Of a stretch of 40,908 nucleotides of DNA, positions 1-8,833 are shown piece after piece (the stretch's first letter is position 1; each line of letters begins with the position of its first letter). The position numbers were made by a program, and so were the translations under genes. The stretch is from an uncultured Bacteroidota bacterium (GTDB lineage Bacteria > Bacteroidota > Bacteroidia > AKYH767-A > JABDAW01). Where the stretch lies: the NCBI GenBank assembly GCA_903844645.1, contig CAIMUP010000002.1:1-40908 (forward strand), given 5' to 3'. The notes under the pieces are model-generated. The model ran no database searches. It saw nothing but the letters and a program-made list of their open reading frames with translations, and was not told where the DNA came from.

Positions 1-1
1 A

Positions 2-106
2 GTGATTAGAAGAATACTGCCAATGTTTAGGAGAATGTTGGCAATGTTTAGAAGAATCTTGGCAGTGATTAGGAGAATACTGGCAATGTTTAGGAGAATG
101 TTGTCA
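2..106. repeat. 21-bp tandem array 1
   Basis: Five consecutive 21-bp units start at 2, 23, 44, 65 and 86. They share a core reading TTAGGAGAAT then TTGGCA, with scattered substitutions. The array probably continues left of the window. It lies in non-coding DNA and its sequence is unrelated to the other arrays of the window, but the period is the same. Confidence 0.85.
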
Positions 107-120
107 ATGTATGCTGGATT

Positions 121-149
121 CCCGACAGGTATTTTTTATTCCTGTTGGG
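121..149. other. Hairpin, CCCGACAGG / CCTGTTGGG
   Basis: The 9-bp arms at 121-129 and 141-149 pair with one G-T wobble around an AT-rich loop just after array 1. This could be a bidirectional terminator or a dispersed palindrome. It has no T-run long enough to be sure. Confidence 0.4.
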
Positions 150-208
150 TATAATCCTAATTGTATATTTAGGAACTTGTTACTATAAAATGAAACGTGA
201 ATCGAATA

Positions 209-241
209 GACCTTACAGGAATGAAAAATATCTGTAAGGTC
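209..241. terminator. Perfect 10-bp hairpin downstream of the zinc-ribbon gene
   Basis: GACCTTACAG at 209-218 pairs perfectly with CTGTAAGGTC at 232-241 around a 13-nt AT-rich loop. It lies about 50 bp past the stop codon of the minus-strand gene ending at 292. It could terminate that transcript, although a poly-U tract is weak. Confidence 0.45.
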
Positions 242-291
242 TTAAGGTCAAAAAAAGAGGCGGCTAACCTGTCAGGAATTATCGTCATATT

Positions 292-957
292 TTAATTAAT
301 AGAAGGCGGAAACGGCAAGGGTATGCATGTCTTTTTCATTTCAGAATAATTAAATATACCTGTCTTTATTAACCCATTATATTCTTCCTCCGACTTTTCA
401 TAATCCATTACAGCTTTATCCAAAATATGAACTTTTGACTTGAGGTCTTTATATCGTTCTATCATTCCACTTAATTCTTCTTCTGTAATATTTATCTTCA
501 TAGAAATGATTTTTCCTTGTTTATCTCTCTTCGCAGCATTCTTAATATAGGTATCATAATAGGAGACCAACTGATGCGGTTCATAAGGATACTCTGCTCT
601 GAATTCCTTTTCGCATTTAGAACATTTGAAAGTAAAAAATCTATAATAATTAGCATCCTTAACCATACCGATTGGCTGAAAGGATGAATGAAATTTACAA
701 TGTGTACAGGTAGCATCATAATAATCTGTCCATTCTTTTTTCTCATCCTCAATTTCATTTTGCTCGAATTCAAATCGTGTATTCGCATGTTTGATAACAA
801 ACTTTTTTAGATGATCAGATTGTTCATACATTTTCTGCCGATTATCAATATCAGTTTGAGATTGAGGGATTGCTCCCGCAAAAAAGCTGACAACGAATTC
901 GATCAACTCAAACAATTCTTTTTCGTCTGCATTATACACCTCTTCTTCCATACTCAT
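292..957 (-). CDS. Hypothetical protein with a four-cysteine zinc ribbon
   Basis: This 221-residue protein has no family I recognise. Two CxxC pairs in the middle (CTHCKF near residue 85 and CSKCEKEF near residue 112) form a classical zinc-ribbon spacing. An acidic helical N-terminus precedes it and a long charged helix (roughly 150-200, rich in E and K) follows, which could be a coiled coil. There is no signal peptide or membrane segment, so it should be cytoplasmic. The ATG at 957 has a second in-frame ATG two codons later. A TATCTTTG promoter element lies 20-27 bp upstream, which supports this start. It stands alone in accessory DNA. Nucleic-acid binding is possible but only inferred from the ribbon. 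Confidence 0.75.
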   Translation of the reverse strand: MSMEEEVYNADEKELFELIEFVVSFFAGAIPQSQTDIDNRQKMYEQSDHLKKFVIKHANTRFEFEQNEIEDEKKEWTDYYDATCTHCKFHSSFQPIGMVKDANYYRFFTFKCSKCEKEFRAEYPYEPHQLVSYYDTYIKNAAKRDKQGKIISMKINITEEELSGMIERYKDLKSKVHILDKAVMDYEKSEEEYNGLIKTGIFNYSEMKKTCIPLPFPPSIN

Positions 958-976
958 AATTATTTCTTAGGGGCTG

Positions 977-984
977 CAAAGATA
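977..984 (-). promoter_or_regulatory. Bacteroidota -7 element TATCTTTG
   Basis: Read on the minus strand the site is TATCTTTG followed by GCAGCCCC, an exact match to the Bacteroidota sigma consensus TAnnTTTG. It lies about 20 bp upstream of the ATG at 957. Confidence 0.6.
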
Positions 985-1026
985 GGGAATTAAAAGGATT
1001 GGTGGGGTTATAGGATGGTTGTTTAA

Positions 1027-1115
1027 AAGGATTACAAATCCTTGGCTCTAAGGACGCGATTGCAAATCGCGACCTGGCATACGACATCAGATTACTGAAC
1101 ATCCCGACCAGCGGG
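1027..1115. repeat. 89-bp dispersed double-hairpin element, copy 1
   Basis: Stem one is AAGGATT-ACA-AATCCTT (1027-1043). Stem two is CGCGATT-GCA-AATCGCG (1055-1071). A conserved tail then runs to GACCAGCGGG. An 89-bp copy lies at 9339-9427, with stem sequences changed in a compensatory way. It resembles REP-type palindromic elements. No transposase gene is visible in the window. Confidence 0.75.
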
Positions 1116-1147
1116 TCAGGATTATCTTTCAGGTATTTTGTTCATTT

Positions 1148-1762
1148 TTAGGAGCTGGCAAGAGTTTGTATCTTATAATACCTTGTCTTAAACTCTTCAA
1201 ATCCTTTGTAATAATCAAAAGGCATTTCCATCTCTTCATATATGTGCTTGTATTTTTTTAACCAAAGGAGGTAATTCTCCTTTGGCAGGTTCAATGAATC
1301 ATCCAAAGGCAATTCCTTTAATGCTCTGTTACATGCTTCAAGAATAGTTAGATACCAATGTGAAGCATAGAATTCTACCTTCTCATCAATACCAAAAATA
1401 AGTGACAGGCCTCCCATAGAAATTACTTCAGGGACATCAGTAATAAATTCAGAACAAGTACGAATGTCAGTAACCTCATTACCGCTTTCAAGAAAGATTA
1501 AGTTGATATACCGCCTCGAATGGTTACCCATAAAACAATAACCCTTGTTTCCAAAATTACAACTCTTTAATCCACATTCCCCATTATGAATCTCCAATTC
1601 ACTATCACCAAACTTTTTAAATTCCTCAAAAACTCCATTTACCTTCCTCAAAAAGACATCCTGCTTTACGCCATAATAAATGGTCGAATCATCAATAACC
1701 ACCTCAAGCATATCAATATCCATTTGAGAAAAGTATTTCAATATGGTTTCTTTATTGTTCAT
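1148..1762 (-). CDS. Hypothetical protein, partner of the pentapeptide-repeat gene
   Basis: About 204 residues with no family I recognise. The reading frame extends upstream to a TTG at 1789, six bases after the stop of the gene at 1796-3334. I prefer the ATG at 1762, which is 33 bases after that stop. A cysteine-rich stretch (CGLKSCNFGNKGYC) sits in the first half, and the C-terminal third is aromatic and charged. There is no signal peptide or membrane helix. The close spacing behind the pentapeptide gene on the same strand suggests one operon. The AT-rich composition of the pair differs from the core genes and suggests acquisition. An immunity or accessory role would be guesswork. Confidence 0.65.
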   Translation of the reverse strand: MNNKETILKYFSQMDIDMLEVVIDDSTIYYGVKQDVFLRKVNGVFEEFKKFGDSELEIHNGECGLKSCNFGNKGYCFMGNHSRRYINLIFLESGNEVTDIRTCSEFITDVPEVISMGGLSLIFGIDEKVEFYASHWYLTILEACNRALKELPLDDSLNLPKENYLLWLKKYKHIYEEMEMPFDYYKGFEEFKTRYYKIQTLASS

Positions 1763-1795
1763 AAATGTTTCTGATAATACTAAATCCAAAATTAT

Positions 1796-3334
1796 CTATA
1801 TAGTTTTAGATTTAAATTCTAATTCAATTTTCTGTATAATTTCACAAATATGAAGATAATAAATCCCTATCTTCGCATAATATTTTTCATCAAACTTTAT
1901 CATTATTTCATCAGATAATAATCCATAAGGATCTGGTTTATCAAATCCATTTGTAAACAACTTTATATTAACATGATTCATAATATTACTATTTATGAAA
2001 TAGTAAATAACCATTTCCTGAAACTCAATTAATGAAAGTTTAATCGTTGACTTATTGTTTTTTTGTTTGGAAAGTTTCATATCAATTGTTTGACTATATA
2101 TACCAAAATCACCACTTCCTCGTGGGTACAGTATTTCATTTCCATCAATGTCATATCTAAGTTGATTTAATGAATTATCATCATTTGGAATACCATATTC
2201 AAAATAATTACCTCCACCTGATTCACTCCATTCAAAGTAAATCATTTTAGTTTCAAGACAATAGGTTAAATTTTCAAACCCCGGATAGTTACTTCTAAAT
2301 TGATAAAACGAGATATTATTTTGAATTTGATAACATGGTTCATCAATGGTAATTTCAGTAAAATCAACATCCAAAAGTTTACAATTTTTTAATATATATG
2401 AAGCACTGAGATCTGCTTTGTAAAATGAACTACATTCTAATTCAGAATTACTGATTATACAATTAACCAAGAATGAAAATGAAAAATCACACCGAATTAG
2501 CTTTGTTGACTTTATACTTCCCCCTTTTACAATACACTCAGTAAAATTACAATTTGAGAAATTACAGCTATCAATCTTTTCAATTTTTGATTTATGAAAA
2601 TTTAAATCACTACCATTACAATTTATTAGTTGGATTTTTTTTAGTCCAACAAAACTACAATTAAAGATATTGGTACAAGAAATTGTGGCTTGTTTTTCAC
2701 ATTTGCAATTAATAAATGATAATCCTTCTATCTCGCCTCGTAGAGAAATATTGCCAATTATGCAATTAAGGAATTTGCAATTTTTAAAACTATTGTTTTG
2801 CTCTTTATGTTGGTTGTCTTTGTAAGTACCAATATCTGGTATAATACAATCTTCAAAAACACAATCCTCAAATTTATTAATATTAAAATACTGTATTTTT
2901 GAATTCTTAAATTTAACTTTTCTAAATGTACTATTTTCAAATAATGCATTGAAATCAATATTTTCAAATGTCGCACCATCAAAACAACAATTACTAATTT
3001 TTGAATTTTGAAACGACGTCTTAAAAAATCTTAAATCGCTAAAATCACAATTCATTATTTTGCATTTTGAAAAATCAACTTTAGATAAAACTTTTTCTCT
3101 CGATAATGGAATAAGCTCACCATCATTAAAGTAACTAATTTCCTCAAAATAAACAAAAGCTAAATTTTCATAGATAATCTTGGAAAAATCTAAATTTTCT
3201 AAATTATTATTTGAAAAATTTGCTTGAATCCCTTTTTCAATATTTTTAGTTTCATGACTATTAGATTTTAATAATTCATACCATAACCAATTAATATGTT
3301 TTGAAATTAATTGTAAAATTTCTTGTACTTCCAT
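1796..3334 (-). CDS. Pentapeptide-repeat protein with unknown C-terminal domain
   Basis: 512 residues. From about residue 35 to 325 the chain is built of pentapeptide-like repeats (A/N/C-x-x-F/L pattern: NLENLDFSK, CKIMNCDFSD, SKISNCCFDGATFENIDF). These should fold as a right-handed quadrilateral beta helix. The cysteine content is unusually high. The last 150 residues, with SGGGNYFEYG and an acidic aromatic C-terminus, are not repeats and I do not recognise them. There is no signal peptide, so it is likely cytoplasmic. Pentapeptide proteins include gyrase-protecting and scaffold proteins, but the repeat alone does not assign function. The gene is very AT-rich compared with the core genes of the window. 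It follows a repeated promoter-bearing element (3347-3527) and precedes a small partner gene. Confidence 0.8.
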   Translation of the reverse strand: MEVQEILQLISKHINWLWYELLKSNSHETKNIEKGIQANFSNNNLENLDFSKIIYENLAFVYFEEISYFNDGELIPLSREKVLSKVDFSKCKIMNCDFSDLRFFKTSFQNSKISNCCFDGATFENIDFNALFENSTFRKVKFKNSKIQYFNINKFEDCVFEDCIIPDIGTYKDNQHKEQNNSFKNCKFLNCIIGNISLRGEIEGLSFINCKCEKQATISCTNIFNCSFVGLKKIQLINCNGSDLNFHKSKIEKIDSCNFSNCNFTECIVKGGSIKSTKLIRCDFSFSFLVNCIISNSELECSSFYKADLSASYILKNCKLLDVDFTEITIDEPCYQIQNNISFYQFRSNYPGFENLTYCLETKMIYFEWSESGGGNYFEYGIPNDDNSLNQLRYDIDGNEILYPRGSGDFGIYSQTIDMKLSKQKNNKSTIKLSLIEFQEMVIYYFINSNIMNHVNIKLFTNGFDKPDPYGLLSDEIMIKFDEKYYAKIGIYYLHICEIIQKIELEFKSKTI

Positions 3335-3346
3335 TAACTAGTGATT

Positions 3347-3527
3347 AAACAACCGGACAGATGCCTTTTCGGCTCCTGTATGGTTGCAAGGTTATAGTAT
3401 AAGTAAAGAGAATTTTATCAAGTGTTTTTATCATTTTCAAAAAGTATATTCTGGATTCAGCGTGCGAAAGTAGTAAAACAATATCAAAGCCTCGGCAATT
3501 CCGAATATTCAAATACCGGCAACACTT
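3347..3527 (-). repeat. Dispersed ORF-tail/leader element, copy 1
   Basis: Closely similar to 11438-11612. Read on the minus strand it begins in the tail of a lost ORF (QVLPVFEYSELPRL then stop), then gives a degenerate promoter (TACTTTCG), a conserved untranslated stretch and GTCCGGTTG. It ends about 12 bp before the pentapeptide gene. It is probably a remnant left by gene replacement, now serving as that gene's leader. Confidence 0.65.
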
Positions 3528-3952
3528 GGGTACACACCTGAAAGGTAACGGAAATAATGATAACCCTTTTCTAATTTGAGGCTTAGTCTTGTACGAATGG
3601 GAATTATTAGTAGTATATGGATTTTTGAATGCAACCTGTCAGCAGCTTCGCGGCTTACAGGTTGCTTGGTGCTGGAACCTTTGTGGATAGAGGGGTTTAG
3701 CATAGCTTGCATTTCTTTTTGGAAGGAAAAATTTTGCAAAATGTTTTGTGTTTAAGGTAGTAGTAAGGTAGTGTTAATTTTGTTGAGGGTGCATTATTAA
3801 GAAATAGTTTTTATAGTTCCAAATTTTTAGTGAAAAAAGTTTTCAACATGTCTTTTTTTTCTCCGTGAATCTCTGTGACTTCTCGGTGTTAGGTTCTCCT
3901 GAAAGGATAGACGACTTAGAACTTTATACCCTTCAGGTGTTAGGTTCTATAA
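3528..3952. other. Intergenic region with one hairpin
   Basis: I see no gene. AACCTGT (near 3632) and ACAGGTT (near 3656) form a 7-bp stem around a GC-rich loop. A 76-codon open frame here is rejected as coding: it has biased, repeat-derived composition and overlaps the dispersed element. Confidence 0.5.
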
Positions 3953-4669
3953 TTACAGCTTCCTTTTTACTAATTCCACTATTTTACTGTATAATAAATT
4001 TTCGTTAATAGGCTTCGAAATATAATCATCAATTCCAAATTCTTTGCATTTGGAAACATCTGCTGTGGTTACATCTGCTGTTAAAGCAATTATTGGAATT
4101 TGAGATTTCATTGTTTTGCGTATGTATTCTGTTGCTTCAAACCCATTCATTTCAGGCATTTGTAAATCCATCAAAATAATGTCGTACTTATTTTGTCGTA
4201 GTTTTTCAATGGCAATTTTTCCGTTGTTGGCAATGTCCACCTCAAAGCCAAAGTCAGCCATTATTATTTTTATTAAAAGCTGATTCAGTGCTATGTCTTC
4301 TGCAACCAATACTTTTATGTTTTTTATTTCGGCTTGCTCGATCAATACCAATTCAGTTTCGCCCTGTATTTTTTGGTTTGTTTTCACAAAACTTAATAAG
4401 AAACTAAAGGCAGACCCTTTACCCAATTTACTTTTTACCTGTATGCTTCCTCCCTGTTGTTCTATCAATTTCTTTACGATAGAAAGCCCCAGTCCTGTGC
4501 CACCATATAGGCGGGAGTTTTCATAAGTAGCCTGTCCAAAATCGTCAAAAATATGTTCCAGCTTATTTTCATGAATGCCTATTCCTGTATCGGTTACGGT
4601 AAATTCGATGGTTACTTTCTCCGTGTCCTGTTTATGCAGGGCAACACGCATGGTTATTTTTCCTTGCAT
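3953..4669 (-). CDS. HATPase and receiver segment of the broken hybrid kinase
   Basis: 238 residues in the +1 frame relative to the upstream segment, overlapping it by 38 bp. DTGIGI is the G1 box and GGTGLGLSIVKKLIEQQGG the G2 box of the kinase ATPase. A receiver domain follows: VLVAEDIALN at its acidic pocket, the phospho-acceptor aspartate in IILMDLQMPEMNGFEAT, the conserved threonine in IIALTAD and the lysine in ISKPI. The ATG at 4669 is probably not a real start, because joining the frames at 4667 restores a continuous kinase. As a separate protein it would lack the histidine. Confidence 0.8.
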   Translation of the reverse strand: MQGKITMRVALHKQDTEKVTIEFTVTDTGIGIHENKLEHIFDDFGQATYENSRLYGGTGLGLSIVKKLIEQQGGSIQVKSKLGKGSAFSFLLSFVKTNQKIQGETELVLIEQAEIKNIKVLVAEDIALNQLLIKIIMADFGFEVDIANNGKIAIEKLRQNKYDIILMDLQMPEMNGFEATEYIRKTMKSQIPIIALTADVTTADVSKCKEFGIDDYISKPINENLLYSKIVELVKRKL

Positions 4670-7600
4670 CTGTAAACTTTACAGCGTTGCTTATCAGATT
4701 TAAAATTATCTGCCGCAACCGCAGGGAGTCGCCTGATATAATTTCGGGTATTGCTGTGTCAAAATGTTCTACCAGTTCTAAATTTTTCTCCTTTATTTTT
4801 ATATCAAACAATTGAAACATTGCGGAGAGAGAAGTAGCTAAATTGAACGGCGTTTGTTCAAAGGTCATTTTTCCGGCATCCACTTTGGCAAGGTCGAGTA
4901 TGTCGTTAATTAAAACAAGAAGGGCATCGCCCGAAACCTTGATTGCCGTTAAGTATTCTTCTTGTGCTTTGTCTAATTTCGATTTTAAGAGCACATTGGT
5001 GAACCCAATAATAGAGTTCATGGGGGTTCGTATTTCGTGGCTCATGTTTACCAAAAACTGCTGCTTTGCCTGCATGCTGTCCTCGGCTGCCAGTTGCGCA
5101 GTTTCGGCTTTGCTTTTTGCTTCTTTCTGTTCGTGAATATCGGTCGTACTGCCTATCCACATTGTTGTTTTACCGCTTTCATCTTTAATGGGAACAGCCC
5201 TGGCAATGTTCCATCTATAACCCAATTCTTTATTTAAAATGCGGCATTCCACTTCGAATATAGTTCCGGTTTTAACCGCATTTTGCCAGCTATCTGTTGT
5301 ACGCTCAAAGTCCTCTGGATGCATAACTTTTTTCGATCCCCCGTCCAACAATTCTTGCATGGAATAGCCGGTTTCATTTATCCATTGCTGGTTATAGAAA
5401 ATTACGTTGCCCTCTGCATCGGCATTGGTTATTTTTTGTGGCATTGAATCTACCAATTGTCTGAAACGCTGCTCACTTTCTTCAATTTGTTTTCGAGCAA
5501 CCAACTGTTCCGTAATATCCCGTGCTATTTTTGATGCACCGATTATTTTTCCTTCCTTGTCTTTTATCGGCGAAACGGTGATGGATATGTTCACCCTTAC
5601 TCCCTTTTTTGTTAAACGAACTGTATCATAATGCAGCACAGTCTGCCCCTTTTTAATTTTACCGATTACCATATCTTCTTCATGATCCAACTCTGGCGGT
5701 ATCAGCATGGATATGTTTTTTCCAATAGCTTGTTCGGGGCGGTAGCCAAATATTTTTTCAGCTCCCTTATTCCAGCTTGTTATAATACCATCCAGCGTTT
5801 TACTGATAATGGCATCGTAAGATGATTCAACAATAGTTGATAGTAAAGAACTAGTTCTTTCGGCTTGCCTCCGTTCTGTTATATCTGAAATAGCGAGCAG
5901 AATTAATTCTTCGTGATTCATTTTCTGAATAATGCGTCTGGCATTAAGCAGCATTGTTTTTTCGCCAATGAGCGGGAAGGTGTGTGTAATTTCAAAATCG
6001 TGGAAGTGCGTGTTTTTTGGAAGTAAGTCTTCCAACAGTTCGCGCAGGCGCGGAATATTCCATTGCTTGTTTCCTAAATCATACAACAGCACACCTTCTG
6101 TATCTTCTTCTTTAACATTAAATATTTTATAGAATGTTTTGTTGGCAGATTTTACACGAAGATTTTTATCCAACACAAGCATCGGTTCGTGTATGGTGGC
6201 AAATACGGCTTCGGAATAACCATAAGCTTCGTTGAGCAGGTCATTGCGGGTTTGCAATTCCTGGTTGGTGGTGGTGAGTTCTTCGTTAGCAGATTCTATT
6301 TCTTCTTTTGAAGTTTCGAGTTCTTCATTCACGGTTTGCAATTCTTCGTTGCTTGAAACTACTTCTTCATTAGCACTCTGCAATTCTTCGGTATATGCTT
6401 CCTGCTCCTGCGAAATGGCAAGTGCATCGGCATGTGCAGCTGCTAATTCCTGTTCTAATTTTTTTATTCTTCGGTCTTTTGCAAGCGAATTATTTTTTCC
6501 GCCTTCCGCTTGTTGTGCAAATATTTCTGTTTGTTCCTGTTCGGTGAAAAGAATTAAGATCAAGGGTTCATCCGATTCTATTTTAAGCGGAACCACTTCT
6601 ACACTTATGCTTCTTACATCTGAATTTACTTTTATTTCAATTCCGCTTTTTCGAAAACGATGTTTTGATTTAATAACTTTTGAAATGGCATTGCGCAATT
6701 CAAAAGCAATTTCGGGTCGTGCCATTTTTAAAATATTAAAAGTGGCTTTGCCTTTTGGATGGGTGAGGAATAAATCGGTAGTGCCGCGAAACTGCACAAT
6801 TTCCAATTGATGATTGATGACAACACTTGCAGGCATAAATTCAGAAACAAGCACAGCATCAATAGCGTTGTCAAGTCCGTTGTGAGTAACAGAAATAGTT
6901 TGTTTTGTTTTGTTTTTATTCGTTACCGGAATATCTTTATCGGAAGTAGTTTGTTGCGCATAGCGTGGTACTAATGCAGGAAGTGTGCGTGTGCCTGAAT
7001 TTGTTTTGCGTGAAAATATTTTATACTTTTTATTAAAGCCGGTAAAGAGGTTTGCAGACTGGCTTATGTTTTCTGATTTGCCAAGCATCAAAAATCCATC
7101 GTCGTTTAAGGCATAATGAAAAGTATTGACGGCTTTTTTTTGCGCCGGATTATCAAAATAAATAAAGAGGTTGCAGCAACTGATAAAATCGAGGCGGGAA
7201 AAAGGAGGGTCGCGTAAAATATTATGCGGAGCAAATACGCACATATCCCGCACGGCTTTGATTACACGGAAACCACCACCTACTTTGGTAAAGAAACGCT
7301 GGATACGTTTTGGCGAAACGGTTTCCAGGTCGTGCTTGGTGTAAATGCCGATACGCGCCTTGCTTATTGCCTGTTCGCTAAGGTCTGTTGCAAAAATTTG
7401 AACGGGTGTGTTAGTGGTATTGCTTTCCTGAATTTCGAGCAACATCATGGCGATGGAATATGCTTCTTCGCCTGTGGCACATGCAGGAACCCATATACGC
7501 AGCGATTCACCTGTCTTTTTTCTTTTGAGCAACTTCGGGAAAAGGGTTTCTTTTAAATATTTGTGTGTATCAGTATCACGAAAAAAACTGGTTACATTAA

Positions 7601-8009
7601 TCAATAAATCCTGGTAAAGAATATCTATTTCTTCTGCTTTTTGCGAAAGCATTTTTGCATATTCTTTGAGTGTTGTTATTTTATACAACAACATTCTGCG
7701 AATGATACGCCTCTTGATGGTATTCATTTTATAGGCACTGAAATCAACACCGGTGGCTTTGTGTAATTGGTTCAGAATAGTTTTTAAATCAGGATTGCTG
7801 TTTTCAATTAAATCTTCTTCACCGTTTTTTATGCCTATGGTTTTTATAAGAGGATGTTTACTTAGCCGCCCTAATTCGAGTGCAATTTCTTTTGGCGACA
7901 AAATAAAATCTACCATACCAGCCGCAATGGCAGAGTGAGGCATGCTCGTGAATTTTGCAGTATCGTCCTGCGCAAAAGTTAATCCACCTTCGTGCTTAAT
8001 GTCCTTCAT
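4632..8009 (-). CDS. CheB C-terminus, CheR, PAS and HisKA segment of the broken hybrid kinase
   Basis: 1125 residues if it initiated at the internal ATG 8009, which is only the first ATG after the nonsense codon. Roughly: residues 1-55 are the end of CheB (MPHSAIAAGMVDFILSP). Residues 85-345 are CheR, with WVPACATGEEAYSIAMMLLE as the SAM-binding loop and FISCCNLFIYFD. Residues 510-590 are a long coiled coil of SANEE/TTNQE type heptads. Residues 595-965 hold three PAS domains (DITERR and DITEQ linkers). Near 985 is HisKA, with NMSHEIRTPMNSIIGF carrying the phospho-accepting histidine. The frame derails just after the N-box (NLISNAVKFT) into a short foreign tail, ARKNNHACCPA. The ATP lid lies in the next frame. 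Confidence 0.85.
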   Translation of the reverse strand: MKDIKHEGGLTFAQDDTAKFTSMPHSAIAAGMVDFILSPKEIALELGRLSKHPLIKTIGIKNGEEDLIENSNPDLKTILNQLHKATGVDFSAYKMNTIKRRIIRRMLLYKITTLKEYAKMLSQKAEEIDILYQDLLINVTSFFRDTDTHKYLKETLFPKLLKRKKTGESLRIWVPACATGEEAYSIAMMLLEIQESNTTNTPVQIFATDLSEQAISKARIGIYTKHDLETVSPKRIQRFFTKVGGGFRVIKAVRDMCVFAPHNILRDPPFSRLDFISCCNLFIYFDNPAQKKAVNTFHYALNDDGFLMLGKSENISQSANLFTGFNKKYKIFSRKTNSGTRTLPALVPRYAQQTTSDKDIPVTNKNKTKQTISVTHNGLDNAIDAVLVSEFMPASVVINHQLEIVQFRGTTDLFLTHPKGKATFNILKMARPEIAFELRNAISKVIKSKHRFRKSGIEIKVNSDVRSISVEVVPLKIESDEPLILILFTEQEQTEIFAQQAEGGKNNSLAKDRRIKKLEQELAAAHADALAISQEQEAYTEELQSANEEVVSSNEELQTVNEELETSKEEIESANEELTTTNQELQTRNDLLNEAYGYSEAVFATIHEPMLVLDKNLRVKSANKTFYKIFNVKEEDTEGVLLYDLGNKQWNIPRLRELLEDLLPKNTHFHDFEITHTFPLIGEKTMLLNARRIIQKMNHEELILLAISDITERRQAERTSSLLSTIVESSYDAIISKTLDGIITSWNKGAEKIFGYRPEQAIGKNISMLIPPELDHEEDMVIGKIKKGQTVLHYDTVRLTKKGVRVNISITVSPIKDKEGKIIGASKIARDITEQLVARKQIEESEQRFRQLVDSMPQKITNADAEGNVIFYNQQWINETGYSMQELLDGGSKKVMHPEDFERTTDSWQNAVKTGTIFEVECRILNKELGYRWNIARAVPIKDESGKTTMWIGSTTDIHEQKEAKSKAETAQLAAEDSMQAKQQFLVNMSHEIRTPMNSIIGFTNVLLKSKLDKAQEEYLTAIKVSGDALLVLINDILDLAKVDAGKMTFEQTPFNLATSLSAMFQLFDIKIKEKNLELVEHFDTAIPEIISGDSLRLRQIILNLISNAVKFTDARKNNHACCPA

Positions 8010-8120
8010 TCCTTCTGTTCCATCGCTTGCGCTGCCGCTAAGAACAACACCGATAACCCTTTCTTTTTGTGCATGGGCAAGTGAGGAGAAAAGAATGTCA
8101 ATGGTAATGGCTGCACTGGT

Positions 8121-8462
8121 TTATGAACGGGGAATTAATTTTATGTGTCCGTCAGTTACTTCAATTCCTTTGTTGTATGGAATCACAAAAACATTATCGG
8201 GTTGTATTTTATCCATGTCATCAATCTCCTGCACGATCATTTTTGTCTTCTTCGACAAAATCTCCGTCAACATACTTTTATGGTCGGGACTAAGATGCTG
8301 CACATAAATAAAAGCCATGCCCGTATCAGCCGGAAGATATTTTAATAACTCCATCATAGCCTCCAATCCCCCTGCTGATGCGCCAATGGCGACTACGGGG
8401 AAAGTATTTTCTTTCACTTCTGCTTTTGCAGGCGAGTTCTTTTTGGGTGTAGTTGTTTTCAT
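8121..8462 (-). CDS. CheB methylesterase N-terminal fragment (part of the broken hybrid kinase)
   Basis: 113 residues ending at the in-frame TAA. VAIGASAGGLEAM carries the catalytic serine, and FIYVQHLSPDHKS carries the catalytic histidine of CheB methylesterases. The third catalytic residue, the aspartate of LSGSASDGT, lies after the stop codon, so this fragment alone should be inactive. The start is ATG at 8462, with a lysine-rich leader (MKTTTPKKNSPAKAEVKE). A promoter element at 8586-8593 implies a 5' leader of roughly 115 bp. Confidence 0.8.
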   Translation of the reverse strand: MKTTTPKKNSPAKAEVKENTFPVVAIGASAGGLEAMMELLKYLPADTGMAFIYVQHLSPDHKSMLTEILSKKTKMIVQEIDDMDKIQPDNVFVIPYNKGIEVTDGHIKLIPRS

Positions 8463-8585
8463 ATCAAAGAAGTATGTTGAGATTATCTGGAATCATTTTA
8501 TTCGTTTGCGGTTGGATTAACGCCACCTTGCTACCAGTTATATTGTTTTGTGTTACTTCCATTTCCATTATTTCTATTGAAGCCG

Positions 8586-8593
8586 CAAAAATA
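8586..8593 (-). promoter_or_regulatory. Bacteroidota -7 element TATTTTTG for the hybrid kinase
   Basis: On the minus strand the site reads TATTTTTG followed by CGGCTTC, matching TAnnTTTG. It is the best candidate promoter for the gene starting at 8462. Confidence 0.5.
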
Positions 8594-8635
8594 CTAAAAA
8601 AGTATTGAAAAGCATTTGTGCGATTTTATTAATCA

Positions 8636-8687
8636 TCGTTTTGTTGTAGTCCGCAAGGGCGGAACTATCACAAAACGATGGAAGAAA
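8636..8687. repeat. 52-bp hairpin repeat, copy A
   Basis: TCGTTTTGTTGTAGTCC pairs with GGAACTATCACAAAACGA around the loop GCAAGGGC, with few mismatches. The 52-bp block recurs with one visible difference at 9275-9326. The two copies bracket the aspartic protease gene in the same orientation. Confidence 0.75.
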
Positions 8688-8833
8688 TGAAAACCGGATA
8701 GGTAGGCTTTTTCAGGCTTACTGTATGGATGCAGGTTATTTTAATTTTGAAATTTGGGATGATATAATGATTATTAAACGGGCAAACATACAGGAAGCTG
8801 CGGGGGGCAGCTATCTTTCCAGTTTTATCGTCA

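Larger units (their letters stand above)
3953..8462 (-). pseudogene. CheB-CheR-PAS-histidine kinase-receiver hybrid, broken twice
   Basis: Reading through two lesions gives one protein of about 1500 residues. The order is CheB methylesterase, CheR methyltransferase, a coiled coil, three PAS domains, HisKA, HATPase and a receiver domain. Lesion one is an in-frame TAA (8121-8123): the same frame continues as TSAAITIDILFSSLAHAQKE, exactly the expected CheB continuation. Lesion two is one extra base (C on the plus strand, position 4667), which turns VKFTDQGKIT into VKFTDARKNN and then a stop. All catalytic motifs on both sides are intact, so decay is very recent, or the lesions are sequence errors. 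CheB/CheR-PAS kinases of this build act in sensory signalling outside classical chemotaxis arrays. Confidence 0.85.
8463..8833. other. Intergenic leader region
   Basis: No gene is seen. It contains the kinase promoter element and one copy of the 52-bp hairpin repeat. The rest shows nothing I can name. Confidence 0.5.

Noticed and set aside
4632-4680. Programmed frameshift in the hybrid kinase
   Set aside because: A +1 shift is needed and no canonical slippery sequence is visible; a 1-nt insertion explains it more simply.
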